40,238 bases of DNA, taken from assembly GCF_003201855.1 (NCBI RefSeq), contig NZ_QJKI01000030.1, positions 1 to 40,238 on the forward strand, written 5' to 3'. Below are positions 30,708 to 38,081 of the stretch, piece by piece (the first letter of the stretch is position 1; each line of letters starts with the position of its first letter). The position numbers were made by a program, and so were the translations under genes. Under the pieces are notes generated by a model. That model did not search any database. It was not told the origin of the DNA and worked only from the letters and a program-made list of their open reading frames with translations. Source of the stretch: Rivihabitans pingtungensis. Its GTDB lineage: Bacteria; Pseudomonadota; Gammaproteobacteria; Burkholderiales; Aquaspirillaceae.

Positions 30708-31373
30708 TTAACGCTTGTCCAGCGCCTTGGCCAGCCGCGCCCCCAACCACTGGATCAGCTGCACCAACACCACCAGCAGGGCGACCATCGCCAGCATCAC
30801 ATCGGTCTGAAAGCGGTAGTAGCCGTAGCGGATGGCCAGATCGCCAATGCCGCCCCCGCCCACCACCCCGGCCACCGCCGAGTAGCTGAGAAAACTGATG
30901 GTCAGAATGGTCAGGCTGGACACCAGCCCGGCGCGCGCCTCGTTGATCAGCACCTTGCGGATGATCTGCCACGGGCTGGCGCCCATGGCTTCGGCGGCTT
31001 CCAGCACGCCGCGCGGCACTTCGCGCAGGGTTTGCTCCACCAACCGGGCAAAGTAAGGAATGGCGGCAAACGACAGCGGCACGGCGGCGGCCACCGGGCC
31101 GATGGTGCTGCCCACCAGCAGCCGGGTCAGCGGCACCAGCGACACCATCAGGATGATGAACGGAAACGAGCGCACCAGATTCACCAGCCAGCCCAGCACG
31201 CCATTCAGCGCGCGATGCGCCCACAGCTGCCCCGGCTGGGTCAGGAACAACACGATGCCCAGCGGCCCGCCCAGCACAATGGCCACCGTCAGGCCAATGC
31301 CCAGCATCAGCGCGGTTTCCAGGCTGGCTTGCCAGATTTCCGGGGCCATCGACAGCAAATTACTGAAATCCAT
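30708..31373 (-). CDS. metI: MetI-type ABC permease
   Basis: 221 aa with about five membrane segments: GLTVAIVLGGPLGIVLFL, LVNLVRSFPFIILMVSLVPLTRLLVG and the coupling loop EAAEAMGASPWQIIRKVLINEA. The segment YSAVAGVVGGGGIGDLAIRYGYYRF is diagnostic for MetI. The start at 31373 has GGAGG 6 nt upstream and lies 1 nt from the metN stop (TGAGATG), so translation is coupled. Confidence 0.94.
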   Translation of the reverse strand: MDFSNLLSMAPEIWQASLETALMLGIGLTVAIVLGGPLGIVLFLTQPGQLWAHRALNGVLGWLVNLVRSFPFIILMVSLVPLTRLLVGSTIGPVAAAVPLSFAAIPYFARLVEQTLREVPRGVLEAAEAMGASPWQIIRKVLINEARAGLVSSLTILTISFLSYSAVAGVVGGGGIGDLAIRYGYYRFQTDVMLAMVALLVVLVQLIQWLGARLAKALDKR

Positions 31374-31374
31374 C

Positions 31375-32112
31375 TCACGCCTCCTCCAGCAAGGCCAGGC
31401 CAGCCGCGCTGTTCGCCTGCGCCACGCCGTCAATCACCGGGAAGATTTCGGCAATCGTTCCCTGCGTCACCACCGCCGCGCGGTGGCAAATGGCGCGCAC
31501 CACCGCCATTTCGTGGGTGACGATCACCACGGTCACCCCCAGGCGCTGATTGATGTCGGCCAGGCAGTCCAGAATGCCGCGCGTGGTGGCCGGGTCCAGC
31601 GCCGAGGTCGGCTCGTCGGCCAGCAGCACATGCGGACGCGGCGCCAGCGCGCGGGCAATGCCCACCCGCTGCTTTTGCCCGCCGGACAACTGCGCCGGGT
31701 AATCGCCGGCGCGATCCGCCAGTCCCACCAACGCCAGGCACTCCGCCACCCGCGCCGCGCGCTCGGCGGCCGGCCAGCCGGCGATTTCCAGCGGAAACGC
31801 CACATTGTCGGCCACCGTGCGGTTGGCCATCAGATTGAACTGCTGAAAAATCATGCCGATGTTTTGCCGGGCGCGACGCAAGCCGGCGGCGGGCAGCGCG
31901 GTCAGCGTCTGGCCGTCCACCACTACCTGGCCGCCGTCCGGGCGCTCCAGCAGATTGATCAGGCGCAGCAGGGTGGATTTGCCGGCGCCAGACGGGCCGA
32001 TCAGCCCGAAGATTTCCCCGGCCTGGATATCCAGGTCGCTAGGCGAGAGGGCGGTGAACACGCCGCCGTCCGGGCGGACGAAGCGCTTGCTCACCTGTTT
32101 GAGCGCAATCAT
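31375..32112 (-). CDS. metN: MetN-type ABC ATPase lacking the NIL domain
   Basis: 245 aa. Walker A GPSGAGKST is at residues 39-47, with the Q-loop FQQFNLM, signature LSGGQKQRVGIARALA, Walker B VLLADEPTSALDP and switch THEMAV. It begins with a MetN-like MIALKQVSKRF. Classical MetN is about 340 residues with a C-terminal ACT-like NIL domain that senses methionine. This protein stops after the ATPase core, so that feedback domain is missing. AGGAG lies 9 nt before the ATG at 32112, immediately next to a stem-loop. Confidence 0.9.
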   Translation of the reverse strand: MIALKQVSKRFVRPDGGVFTALSPSDLDIQAGEIFGLIGPSGAGKSTLLRLINLLERPDGGQVVVDGQTLTALPAAGLRRARQNIGMIFQQFNLMANRTVADNVAFPLEIAGWPAAERAARVAECLALVGLADRAGDYPAQLSGGQKQRVGIARALAPRPHVLLADEPTSALDPATTRGILDCLADINQRLGVTVVIVTHEMAVVRAICHRAAVVTQGTIAEIFPVIDGVAQANSAAGLALLEEA

Positions 32113-32125
32113 TGCATTCTGCTCC

Positions 32126-32219
32126 TGCGGGGTGTGCCCCGCACGCTGCATGCCGCGCCGGGTGGGGCGCGGCAAACCAAAAACCGACGCAGGCGGACGG
32201 GGTAACCATCGGCCTGCGC
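32126..32219 (-). other. structured 5' leader of metNIQ
   Basis: Three stem-loops fill the leader between the predicted start (about 32226) and metN. GCGCAGGC/GCCTGCG (32188-32219) is followed by CGGTTTTTGG. CCGCGCC/GGCGCGG occupies 32153-32172. TGCGGGG/CCCCGCA (32126-32143) abuts the AGGAG. I do not recognise a known riboswitch; a regulatory leader is inference. Confidence 0.5.
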
Positions 32220-32232
32220 TGTGAATAGTGGT

Positions 32233-32261
32233 ATTACAACCGTCTGCTTAGTAACCGTCAA
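32233..32261 (-). promoter_or_regulatory. sigma-70 promoter of metNIQ
   Basis: On the minus strand, TTGACG (32261-32256), a 17-nt spacer and TGTAAT (32238-32233). This is a strong match in an otherwise AT-rich part of the 366-bp divergent region 32113-32478. Confidence 0.75.
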
Positions 32262-32333
32262 ATTGATTTAGTCATGGTGTTATTCCTGTGGGAAATATAA
32301 CCAAGGCCAACTCAGCCTCTGCCTAGCGCCGCC

Positions 32334-32351
32334 TTTAGACCAAAATCTAAT
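32334..32351. promoter_or_regulatory. TTTAGA-type dyad upstream of tauA
   Basis: TTAGA-CCAAAA-TCTAA, 128 bp before the tauA ATG and inside an AT-rich stretch. It resembles the dyad upstream of cysT (40008-40028). A LysR-type (CysB/Cbl) site is a reasonable guess. Confidence 0.4.
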
Positions 32352-32478
32352 AAAAAAAGCTTTTCTTATTTTCATACAGCTTAATCCGACCGCTTGTTAC
32401 AGTGATTTCACGCATTCCCGGCGCTGGGCTCAGCCCACCGCGCCGGGCGCATCACCTGAACTTCACTGGAGCCCGTTC

Positions 32479-33462
32479 ATGAGTCATCCCGCCTTGAAAT
32501 CCCTGTATGTCGCCCTGTCCCTGCTGGCGGGAACCGCCAGCGCCGCCGACCCGGTGACCATCGCCTACCAGACCGGCATCGACCCTTCCAAGGTGGCGCA
32601 GGCCGATGGCGCTTACGAAGCCGCCACCGGCAGCAAGATCAACTGGCGCAAATTCGAAAGCGGCGCCGAGGTGATTGCCGCCGTCGCCTCGGGCGATGTG
32701 CCGATTGGCAATATCGGCTCCAGCCCGCTGGCCGCCGCCGCCAGCCGTGGCCTGCCGATTCAAACCTTTTTGGTGACCGCCGAGATTGGCGATTCCGAAG
32801 CATTGGTGGTGCGCAACGGCAGCAATATCAGCGCCCCGAAAGACCTGGTCGGCAAAAAAGTCGCCGTGCCGTTTGTCTCCACCACCCATTACAGCCTGCT
32901 GGCCGCGCTCAAGCACTGGGGGGTGGACGCCAGCAAGGTGAACATCGTCAACCTGCGCCCGAGTGAAATCGCCGCCGCCTGGCAGCGCGGCGACATCGAC
33001 GCCGCCTACGTGTGGGAGCCGGCGCTGGGCACGGCCAAGGCCAGCGGCAAGGTGCTGGTCAGCTCGGCGCAAGTGGGCAAGTGGGGCGCGCCCACTTACG
33101 ACCTGTGGATTGTGCGCAAGGACTTTGCCGAGAAGCACCCGGAGTTTCTCACCCAGTTTGTCAAAGTCACCGGCGCCGCCTACGCCAAGTACAACGCCGA
33201 CCCGAAGGGCTATGCCGCCAACAGCGCCAATGTGGACAAAATCGCCCGCCTGACCGGCGCCAAGCCGCAGGACGTGGCGCTCTTGCTGGCCGGCAACACC
33301 TATCCGTCGCTCAAGCGCCAGGCCGAGCTGCTGGACAAGCCGTTTGCCGAGGCGGTGGGCAAAACCGCGGAATTCCTGCGCGCGCAAGGCAAGGTGGAGC
33401 AGGTGCAATCGTCCTACCTGCCGTATGTCACCTCGCGCTTTGTCAACGCCGCGCTGAAGTAA
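32479..33462 (+). CDS. tauA: taurine ABC transporter substrate-binding protein
   Basis: 327 aa with a signal peptide ending near ASAADP. TauA hallmarks: VTIAYQTGIDPSKVAQADG, NWRKFESGAEVIAAVASGDVPIGNIGSSPLAAAASRGLPI and KKVAVPFVSTTHYSLLAALKHWGV. Periplasmic binding of taurine (2-aminoethanesulfonate). GGAG lies 8 nt before the ATG. First gene of tauABC, with tauD downstream, a complete taurine-use locus. Confidence 0.95.
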   Translation: MSHPALKSLYVALSLLAGTASAADPVTIAYQTGIDPSKVAQADGAYEAATGSKINWRKFESGAEVIAAVASGDVPIGNIGSSPLAAAASRGLPIQTFLVTAEIGDSEALVVRNGSNISAPKDLVGKKVAVPFVSTTHYSLLAALKHWGVDASKVNIVNLRPSEIAAAWQRGDIDAAYVWEPALGTAKASGKVLVSSAQVGKWGAPTYDLWIVRKDFAEKHPEFLTQFVKVTGAAYAKYNADPKGYAANSANVDKIARLTGAKPQDVALLLAGNTYPSLKRQAELLDKPFAEAVGKTAEFLRAQGKVEQVQSSYLPYVTSRFVNAALK

Positions 33463-33472
33463 GGAGCCCGCC

Positions 33473-34270
33473 ATGGACGACGATGCGCTGCGCGCCTGGT
33501 CGGTCAGCGTGCGCTACCCCGGCCAGCCCGAGCCGGCGCTGGCCGATGTCAGCCTGAGCATTGGCCCGCAGGCGCTCACCGTGGCGCTGGGACCGTCGGG
33601 CTGCGGCAAAACCACCTTGCTGAATGTGCTGGCCGGTTTTGTGCCGCCCAGCCAGGGGCGGGTGACGCTGGCCGGCGCGCCCATCACCGGGCCGGGCGCG
33701 GATCGCGCCGTGGTGTTTCAGCATGATGCGCTGTTGCCCTGGCTGGATGTGCGCGACAACGTGGCTTTTGCGCTGGAGCTGCAAGGCGTGGGCCGGCGCG
33801 AGCGCCACGCCCGCGCCGAGGCGCTGCTGGCCGAAGTGGGCCTGGCCCACGCCGCCCGTCAGCCGGTGTGGACCTTGTCTGGCGGCATGCGTCAGCGCGT
33901 CGGCATCGCCCGCGCGCTGGCCAGCCCCTCGCGCGCCTTGCTGATGGACGAGCCATTTGGCGCGCTGGACGCTTTCACCCGCGAGCAGATGCAAACCCTG
34001 CTGCTGGAAGTCTGGCGGCACAGCGGCCGGCGGATTTTCCTGATTACCCACGACATCGAAGAAGCGCTGTTTCTGGCCACCGAACTGGTGCTGATGTCGC
34101 CGGGGCCGGGGCGCATTGTCGAGCGTATCGAGCCGGGGTTCAGCCGCCGCTGGCTGGCCGGCGAACCGGTGCGCGCGCTGAAATCCGACCCGGCCTTTAT
34201 CGCCCTGCGCGAACACCTGCTGGACACCCTGGCCCGCCATCGGCAGGCGAACGACAAGGAGACCGCGTAA
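33473..34270 (+). CDS. tauB: taurine ABC transporter ATPase
   Basis: 265 aa. Walker A GPSGCGKTT near residue 44, Q-loop FQHDALLPWLDVRDNVAF (typical of the nitrate/sulfonate/taurine class), signature LSGGMRQRVGIARALA, Walker B LLMDEPFGALDAFTRE, and switch ITHDIEEALFLATELVLMSPGPGRI. AAGGAG precedes the ATG, 10 bp after tauA. The stop overlaps the tauC start (TAATG). Confidence 0.95.
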   Translation: MDDDALRAWSVSVRYPGQPEPALADVSLSIGPQALTVALGPSGCGKTTLLNVLAGFVPPSQGRVTLAGAPITGPGADRAVVFQHDALLPWLDVRDNVAFALELQGVGRRERHARAEALLAEVGLAHAARQPVWTLSGGMRQRVGIARALASPSRALLMDEPFGALDAFTREQMQTLLLEVWRHSGRRIFLITHDIEEALFLATELVLMSPGPGRIVERIEPGFSRRWLAGEPVRALKSDPAFIALREHLLDTLARHRQANDKETA

Positions 34271-35106
34271 TGCCTTCGGTGTTTTCTTCCGCCTTGCCCG
34301 GCCTCACCGGGCTGAGCGCGCCGCGCTGGCGGCTGCGCCTGCGTCACCCGCTGACGCTGGGCCTGTTCAGCGTGGCGCTGCTGTGGCTGATCTGGCAAAT
34401 CGCCGCGGGCAGCGGCTGGATCCAACCCTTGTTTCTGCCGGCCCCGCAAGCGGTGCTGGCCAAGCTGGCGCTGGCCGCCGGCCAGGGCTTTATGGACGCC
34501 ACGCTGTGGCAACACCTGGCCGCCAGCCTGTCGCGCATCGGCCTGGCCTTGCTGGCCGCCGTGGCGGTGGGCGTGCCGCTGGGCCTGGCCATGGGCGTCA
34601 GCCCCGTGCTGCGCGGCCTGCTCGACCCGCTGATTGAGGGCTATCGGCCGGTGCCGCCGCTGGCCTATCTGCCGCTGATTGTCATCTGGTGCGGCATTGG
34701 CGAGCTGTCCAAGGTGCTGCTGATTTTTCTGGCCATGCTGGCGCCGATTGTGTTGTCCGCCACCCACGGCGTCACTCGGGTCAGCCCCAGCCGGCTGCGC
34801 GCCGCCCAATCGCTGGGCGCCAGCCGCCGTCAACTGCTGTGGCGGGTGGTGCTGCCCACCGCGCTGCCCGACATCCTCACCGGCCTGCGCATCGGCCTGG
34901 GCGCCGGCTGGTCCACCCTGGTGGCCGCCGAGCTGGTGGCGGCCACCCGTGGCCTGGGCTTCATGGTGCAGTCAGCGGCGCAGTTTCTGGTCACCGATAT
35001 GGTGCTGGCCGGCATCGTGGTGATTGGCGGCATCGCCTTTGTGCTGGAGCTGGGCCTGCGCGCGCTGCAACAACGCTTGTGCCCGTGGCACGGCCAGCAG
35101 GACTGA
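34270..35106 (+). CDS. tauC: taurine ABC transporter permease
   Basis: 278 aa with six predicted membrane helices after a 25-residue cytoplasmic start. Blocks: LAASLSRIGLALLAAVAVGVPLGLAMG, PPLAYLPLIVIWCGIGELSKVLLIF and the EAA-type loop AAQSLGASRRQLLWRVVLPTALPDILTGLRIGLG. ATG at 34270 overlaps the tauB stop, so translation is coupled. Confidence 0.95.
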   Translation: MPSVFSSALPGLTGLSAPRWRLRLRHPLTLGLFSVALLWLIWQIAAGSGWIQPLFLPAPQAVLAKLALAAGQGFMDATLWQHLAASLSRIGLALLAAVAVGVPLGLAMGVSPVLRGLLDPLIEGYRPVPPLAYLPLIVIWCGIGELSKVLLIFLAMLAPIVLSATHGVTRVSPSRLRAAQSLGASRRQLLWRVVLPTALPDILTGLRIGLGAGWSTLVAAELVAATRGLGFMVQSAAQFLVTDMVLAGIVVIGGIAFVLELGLRALQQRLCPWHGQQD

Positions 35107-35151
35107 GCGCCGCTGAATACCGCCCAATTTTTTAGATCACCTATTGTTTTT

Positions 35152-35178
35152 CCGCCTGGCCACTGGCGCGCCAGGCGG
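35152..35178 (+). other. stem-loop between tauC and tauD
   Basis: CCGCCTGGC (35152-35160) and GCCAGGCGG (35170-35178) form a 9-bp stem directly before the AAGGAG of tauD. A run of six T lies upstream at about 35128. It may alter tauD translation or partly terminate. Confidence 0.5.
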
Positions 35179-35191
35179 CAAGGAGCCAAGC

Positions 35192-36025
35192 ATGACCCTG
35201 AAACTCACCCGCCTGAGCCCGGCGCTGGGCGCCGAAGTGCACGACGTGGACCTGTCGCAGCCAATCAGCGAGGCGCTGCTGGCCGAGCTGCGCGCCGCCT
35301 GGCTGCAACACCAGGTGCTGTTCTTCCGTGGGCAAACCCTGTCACCGCGCCAGCAGCGCGACTTTGCCGCCCGCTTTGGCCCGCTGCACACCCACCCGAT
35401 CTACCCGCAACACCCGGACGCGCCGGAAATCATGGTGCTGGACACCGAAGCCTTTGACCTGCGCGACAACGCCATCTGGCACACCGACGTCACCTTCAAC
35501 GCCACCCCGCCGCTGGGCGCAGTGCTGGCGGCGCGCAAGCTGCCGGAAGTGGGCGGCGACACGCTGTGGGCCAGCGGCACGGCGGCGTTTGCCGCGCTGT
35601 CGCCCGCGCTGCAAACCCTGCTCACCGGCCTGACCGCCACCCATGACTTTGTGCACTCCTTCCCGCTGGAGCGCTTCGGCACCCGGCCGGAAGACCTGGC
35701 GCGCTGGGAGCAAACCCGCCGCGACCACCCGCCGGTCAGCCACCCGGTGATCCGCACCCACCCGGAAACCGGCCAGAAAGCGCTGTTCGTCAACGATGGC
35801 TTCACCACCCGCATCAACGAACTCAGCCAGGAAGAAAGCGACGCGCTGCTGCCCTTGCTGTTCCAACACTACGCCAAGCCGGAATTCACCATCCGCTGGC
35901 GCTGGCAGGCCGGCGATGTGGCGTTTTGGGACAACCGCGTCACCCAGCATTACGCCACCGACGACTACCGCCCGGCGCACCGCATCATGCACCGTGCCAC
36001 TATCCAGGGCGATGTGCCGTTCTGA
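35192..36025 (+). CDS. tauD: taurine dioxygenase (Fe(II)/2-oxoglutarate)
   Basis: 277 aa. The iron triad is visible as His97 and Asp99 (WHTDVTF) and His253 (TQHYA); the 2-oxoglutarate arginine is in PAHRIMHRAT (Arg264/Arg268). The N-terminal LSPALGAEVHDVDLSQP is typical. TauD releases sulfite from taurine, giving aminoacetaldehyde, CO2 and succinate. AAGGAG lies 7 nt before the chosen ATG. It follows tauC by 85 bp. Confidence 0.95.
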   Translation: MTLKLTRLSPALGAEVHDVDLSQPISEALLAELRAAWLQHQVLFFRGQTLSPRQQRDFAARFGPLHTHPIYPQHPDAPEIMVLDTEAFDLRDNAIWHTDVTFNATPPLGAVLAARKLPEVGGDTLWASGTAAFAALSPALQTLLTGLTATHDFVHSFPLERFGTRPEDLARWEQTRRDHPPVSHPVIRTHPETGQKALFVNDGFTTRINELSQEESDALLPLLFQHYAKPEFTIRWRWQAGDVAFWDNRVTQHYATDDYRPAHRIMHRATIQGDVPF

Positions 36026-36070
36026 GCGTCATGGCAACTGAAGGCAAGCGGCGGCGCGCCGTGGTCCGTA

Positions 36071-36100
36071 CTGGATGCCCGCCTGCGCGGGCATGACGAG
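36071..36100. repeat. REP-like palindrome, left copy
   Basis: CTGGATGCCCGCC-TGC-GCGGGCATGACGAG. Short palindromic intergenic repeat; forms an inverted pair with 36164-36194. Confidence 0.75.
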
Positions 36101-36163
36101 GTGGGGCGCATCGGGCTGTGGGTGTGCAGGTATCTGCTCTGCTGCATGAACATCCCTTAATCC

Positions 36164-36194
36164 GCGTCATCCCCGCGCAGGCGGGGATCCAGAG
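36164..36194. repeat. REP-like palindrome, right copy
   Basis: GCGTCATCCCCGC-GCAG-GCGGGGATCCAGAG, the reverse-complement counterpart of the copy at 36071. The two arms GGATNCCCGC are found widely in Neisseria and other betaproteobacterial genomes (dRS3/REP-like). They lie in the 293-bp gap 36026-36318 after tauD, which has no other feature I can support. Confidence 0.75.
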
Positions 36195-36318
36195 GGTTCC
36201 ACGCAGTGCCACCACGACACCGCGCTTCTGGCCTGACTCGCCAGGCCGTTTTGGTGGATGATGATCCATTTTTCGCTGCCCGCCTCTGCGCGGGCAGCGC
36301 TGTTTTCAGGAGTGCAAG

Positions 36319-36645
36319 ATGCAAGCGCATTGGCTGTATCTGGGCGTGGCGATTGTGGCGGAGGTGATCGCCACCTCGGCGCTGAAAGCCACTGAAGGGT
36401 TTTCCCGGCTGGGGCCGTCGGTGCTGGTGGTGGTCGGCTATTGCACGGCGTTTTATTTTTTGTCGCTGACCTTGCGCACCCTGCCGCTGGGCGTGGCCTA
36501 TGCCTTGTGGTCGGGGGTGGGCATCGCCCTGGTGACGGCGTTTGGCTGGCTGTACTACCGGCAAGCGCTGGACGCGCCAACGCTGTGCGGCCTGGCGCTG
36601 ATTGCCGCCGGGATTGTGTTGATACAGCTGCGTGGCGGCCATTGA
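36319..36645 (+). CDS. small multidrug resistance (SMR) transporter, EmrE type
   Basis: 108 aa, four transmembrane helices. The essential membrane glutamate is Glu15 in VAIVAEVIATSALKATEGF. The second and third helix blocks are GYCTAFYFLSLTLRTLPLGVAYALWSGVGIALVT and FGWLYYRQALD. Drug/proton antiport as an antiparallel dimer is the family function. AGGAG lies 7 nt before the ATG. It is a single gene with no regulator beside it. Confidence 0.93.
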   Translation: MQAHWLYLGVAIVAEVIATSALKATEGFSRLGPSVLVVVGYCTAFYFLSLTLRTLPLGVAYALWSGVGIALVTAFGWLYYRQALDAPTLCGLALIAAGIVLIQLRGGH

Positions 36646-36704
36646 TTCAGGCTATTGATCTGGCAAAAACAATTGATTGGTTATTTGGCCGTGGCTGGCC
36701 GACA

Positions 36705-36741
36705 CTATCAACACGAACTCAAGCAAGGTTCGTGTTGATAG
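36705..36741. promoter_or_regulatory. perfect 14-bp inverted repeat in leader of small ORF
   Basis: CTATCAACACGAAC (36705-36718), 9-nt loop, GTTCGTGTTGATAG (36728-36741), ending 22 nt before the ATG of the 41-aa ORF. Could be an operator or an RNA stem. Confidence 0.6.
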
Positions 36742-36763
36742 CCTCAGCCAAGGAGAAACCATC

Positions 36764-36889
36764 ATGTCCGCCTTTGTCCACAGCGCCACCGTCCGCGCCC
36801 ATGTCCATCCTGCGCGTTTCAGCATCGGCAGCCTGATTGCGCTCGGCGGCGCGCTGGCGGTGCTGTCGCGCTTGTTTGGGATGGCCTGA
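36764..36889 (+). CDS. small hypothetical protein (41 aa), possibly membrane-associated
   Basis: 41 codons with an excellent AAGGAG 8 nt before the ATG. The N-terminal half is polar and His/Arg-containing (HSATVRAHVHPARFS). The C-terminal half is one hydrophobic helix (IGSLIALGGALAVLSRLFG). I do not recognise the family. It is preceded by a perfect inverted repeat and ends 88 bp from the convergent cysA stop. The strong ribosome binding site and clear amphipathic-to-hydrophobic design argue that it is real. Confidence 0.6.
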   Translation: MSAFVHSATVRAHVHPARFSIGSLIALGGALAVLSRLFGMA

Positions 36890-36909
36890 ATGCCCGCTGC
36901 CATAGCCAA

Positions 36910-36938
36910 CCGGCCATCCCCCGAAGGCGGATGGCCGG
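36910..36938. terminator. stem-loop between small ORF and cysA
   Basis: CCGGCCATCC (36910-36919) and GGATGGCCGG (36929-36938), a perfect 10-bp stem with a 9-nt loop between convergent genes. No T tract on either side. Confidence 0.65.
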
Positions 36939-36977
36939 CAGCATGTTGATGCAAGCGTAGTGCGCCACGCCAAGTGC

Positions 36978-38048
36978 TCAGATATTGGCGCCCTCGTCCA
37001 AAAACACCGCCAGCTTGCGCGGGCGCACATACACCGTGTCGCCCAGCGCCAGGCGCAGTTGCTGGTAGTCGTCGCGGGTCAGCGCGGCGTCGATCAACTC
37101 GCCGCTGCCCTGGCGGCGCAGCTCCACCCGCACAATCGGGCCCACGCTGTGGATATGCTCGATGGTGCCGGTGGCCAGCGCCTGGCCAGCTTCGCGGCTG
37201 ATTTCCAGATCATGCGGGCGGATATACACACTGGCCTCGCCCTTGCCAGCCGGGGCCTGGCCATCCAGTGGGTGGGCGTAGTCGCCGATTTCCACATGGT
37301 TGGCGCCCACTCGGCCGTGAAACAGGTTCACGTCGCCCAAAAACTGGGTGACAAACGGGCTGGCCGGGTGTTCGTAAATCTCTTCTGGCCGGCCCACTTG
37401 CTCGATCACGCCGCGATTCATCACCACCACGCGGTCAGAGACTTCCAGCGCTTCTTCCTGGTCGTGGGTGACAAACACGCTGGTGAGGTGGATGTCGTCG
37501 TGCAGCTGGCGCAGCCAGCGGCGCAAGTCTTTGCGCACCTTGGCGTCCAGTGCGCCAAACGGCTCGTCCAGCAGCAGCACGCGCGGCTCCACCGCCAGCG
37601 AGCGCGCCAGGGCAATGCGCTGGCGCTGGCCGCCGGAGAGCTGATCCGGGTAGGCGTCGGCCAGCCAGTCCAGCTGCACCAGCTTGAGCAGGCGCATCAC
37701 CCGCTCGCGGATGTCGGCCTTGGCCGGCCGGCTGGCGCGCGGGCGCACGCTCAGGCCAAAGGCCACGTTGTCGAACACGCTCATGTGGCGAAACAGCGCG
37801 TAATGCTGAAACACAAAACCCACCTGGCGCTCGGACACCGGCCGCTGGGTGGCGTCCTCGCCGTGGAACAGCACCTGGCCGGCGTCGGCGGTTTCCAGGC
37901 CGGCGATGATGCGCAGCAAAGTGGTTTTGCCGCAGCCGGACGGCCCCAGCAGGGCCAGCAGCTCGCCGGATTCCACGGTCAGGCTCAGGTCCTTGAGCAC
38001 GTCGAATTCGCCGAAGGTTTTGCGCAGATTGCGGATTTCAATACTCAT
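36978..38048 (-). CDS. cysA: sulfate/thiosulfate ABC transporter ATPase
   Basis: 356 aa. Walker A GPSGCGKTT at 35-43, Q-loop FQHYALFRHMSVFDNVAFGL, signature LSGGQRQRIALARSLA, Walker B LLLDEPFGALDAKVRKDLRRWL (CysA-specific) and switch THDQEEALEVSD. The C-terminal regulatory TOBE-like domain includes GDVNLFHGRV and VYIRPHDLEISRE. Last gene of cysTWA, 33 bp after cysW. Confidence 0.96.
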   Translation of the reverse strand: MSIEIRNLRKTFGEFDVLKDLSLTVESGELLALLGPSGCGKTTLLRIIAGLETADAGQVLFHGEDATQRPVSERQVGFVFQHYALFRHMSVFDNVAFGLSVRPRASRPAKADIRERVMRLLKLVQLDWLADAYPDQLSGGQRQRIALARSLAVEPRVLLLDEPFGALDAKVRKDLRRWLRQLHDDIHLTSVFVTHDQEEALEVSDRVVVMNRGVIEQVGRPEEIYEHPASPFVTQFLGDVNLFHGRVGANHVEIGDYAHPLDGQAPAGKGEASVYIRPHDLEISREAGQALATGTIEHIHSVGPIVRVELRRQGSGELIDAALTRDDYQQLRLALGDTVYVRPRKLAVFLDEGANI

Positions 38049-38081
38049 GATGGTTTTCCTGTCGGGTTTTGTTCGCAGTGC

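Noticed and set aside
32126..32219. Known SAM, SAH or methionine riboswitch in the metN leader
   Set aside because: Stem-loops are present but I could not find the conserved core bases of any class I know; left as an unassigned structured leader.
36706..36741. Inverted repeat as an IS terminal repeat or CRISPR repeat
   Set aside because: Only a single dyad with a 9-nt loop, no spacer periodicity, no transposase between the arms.
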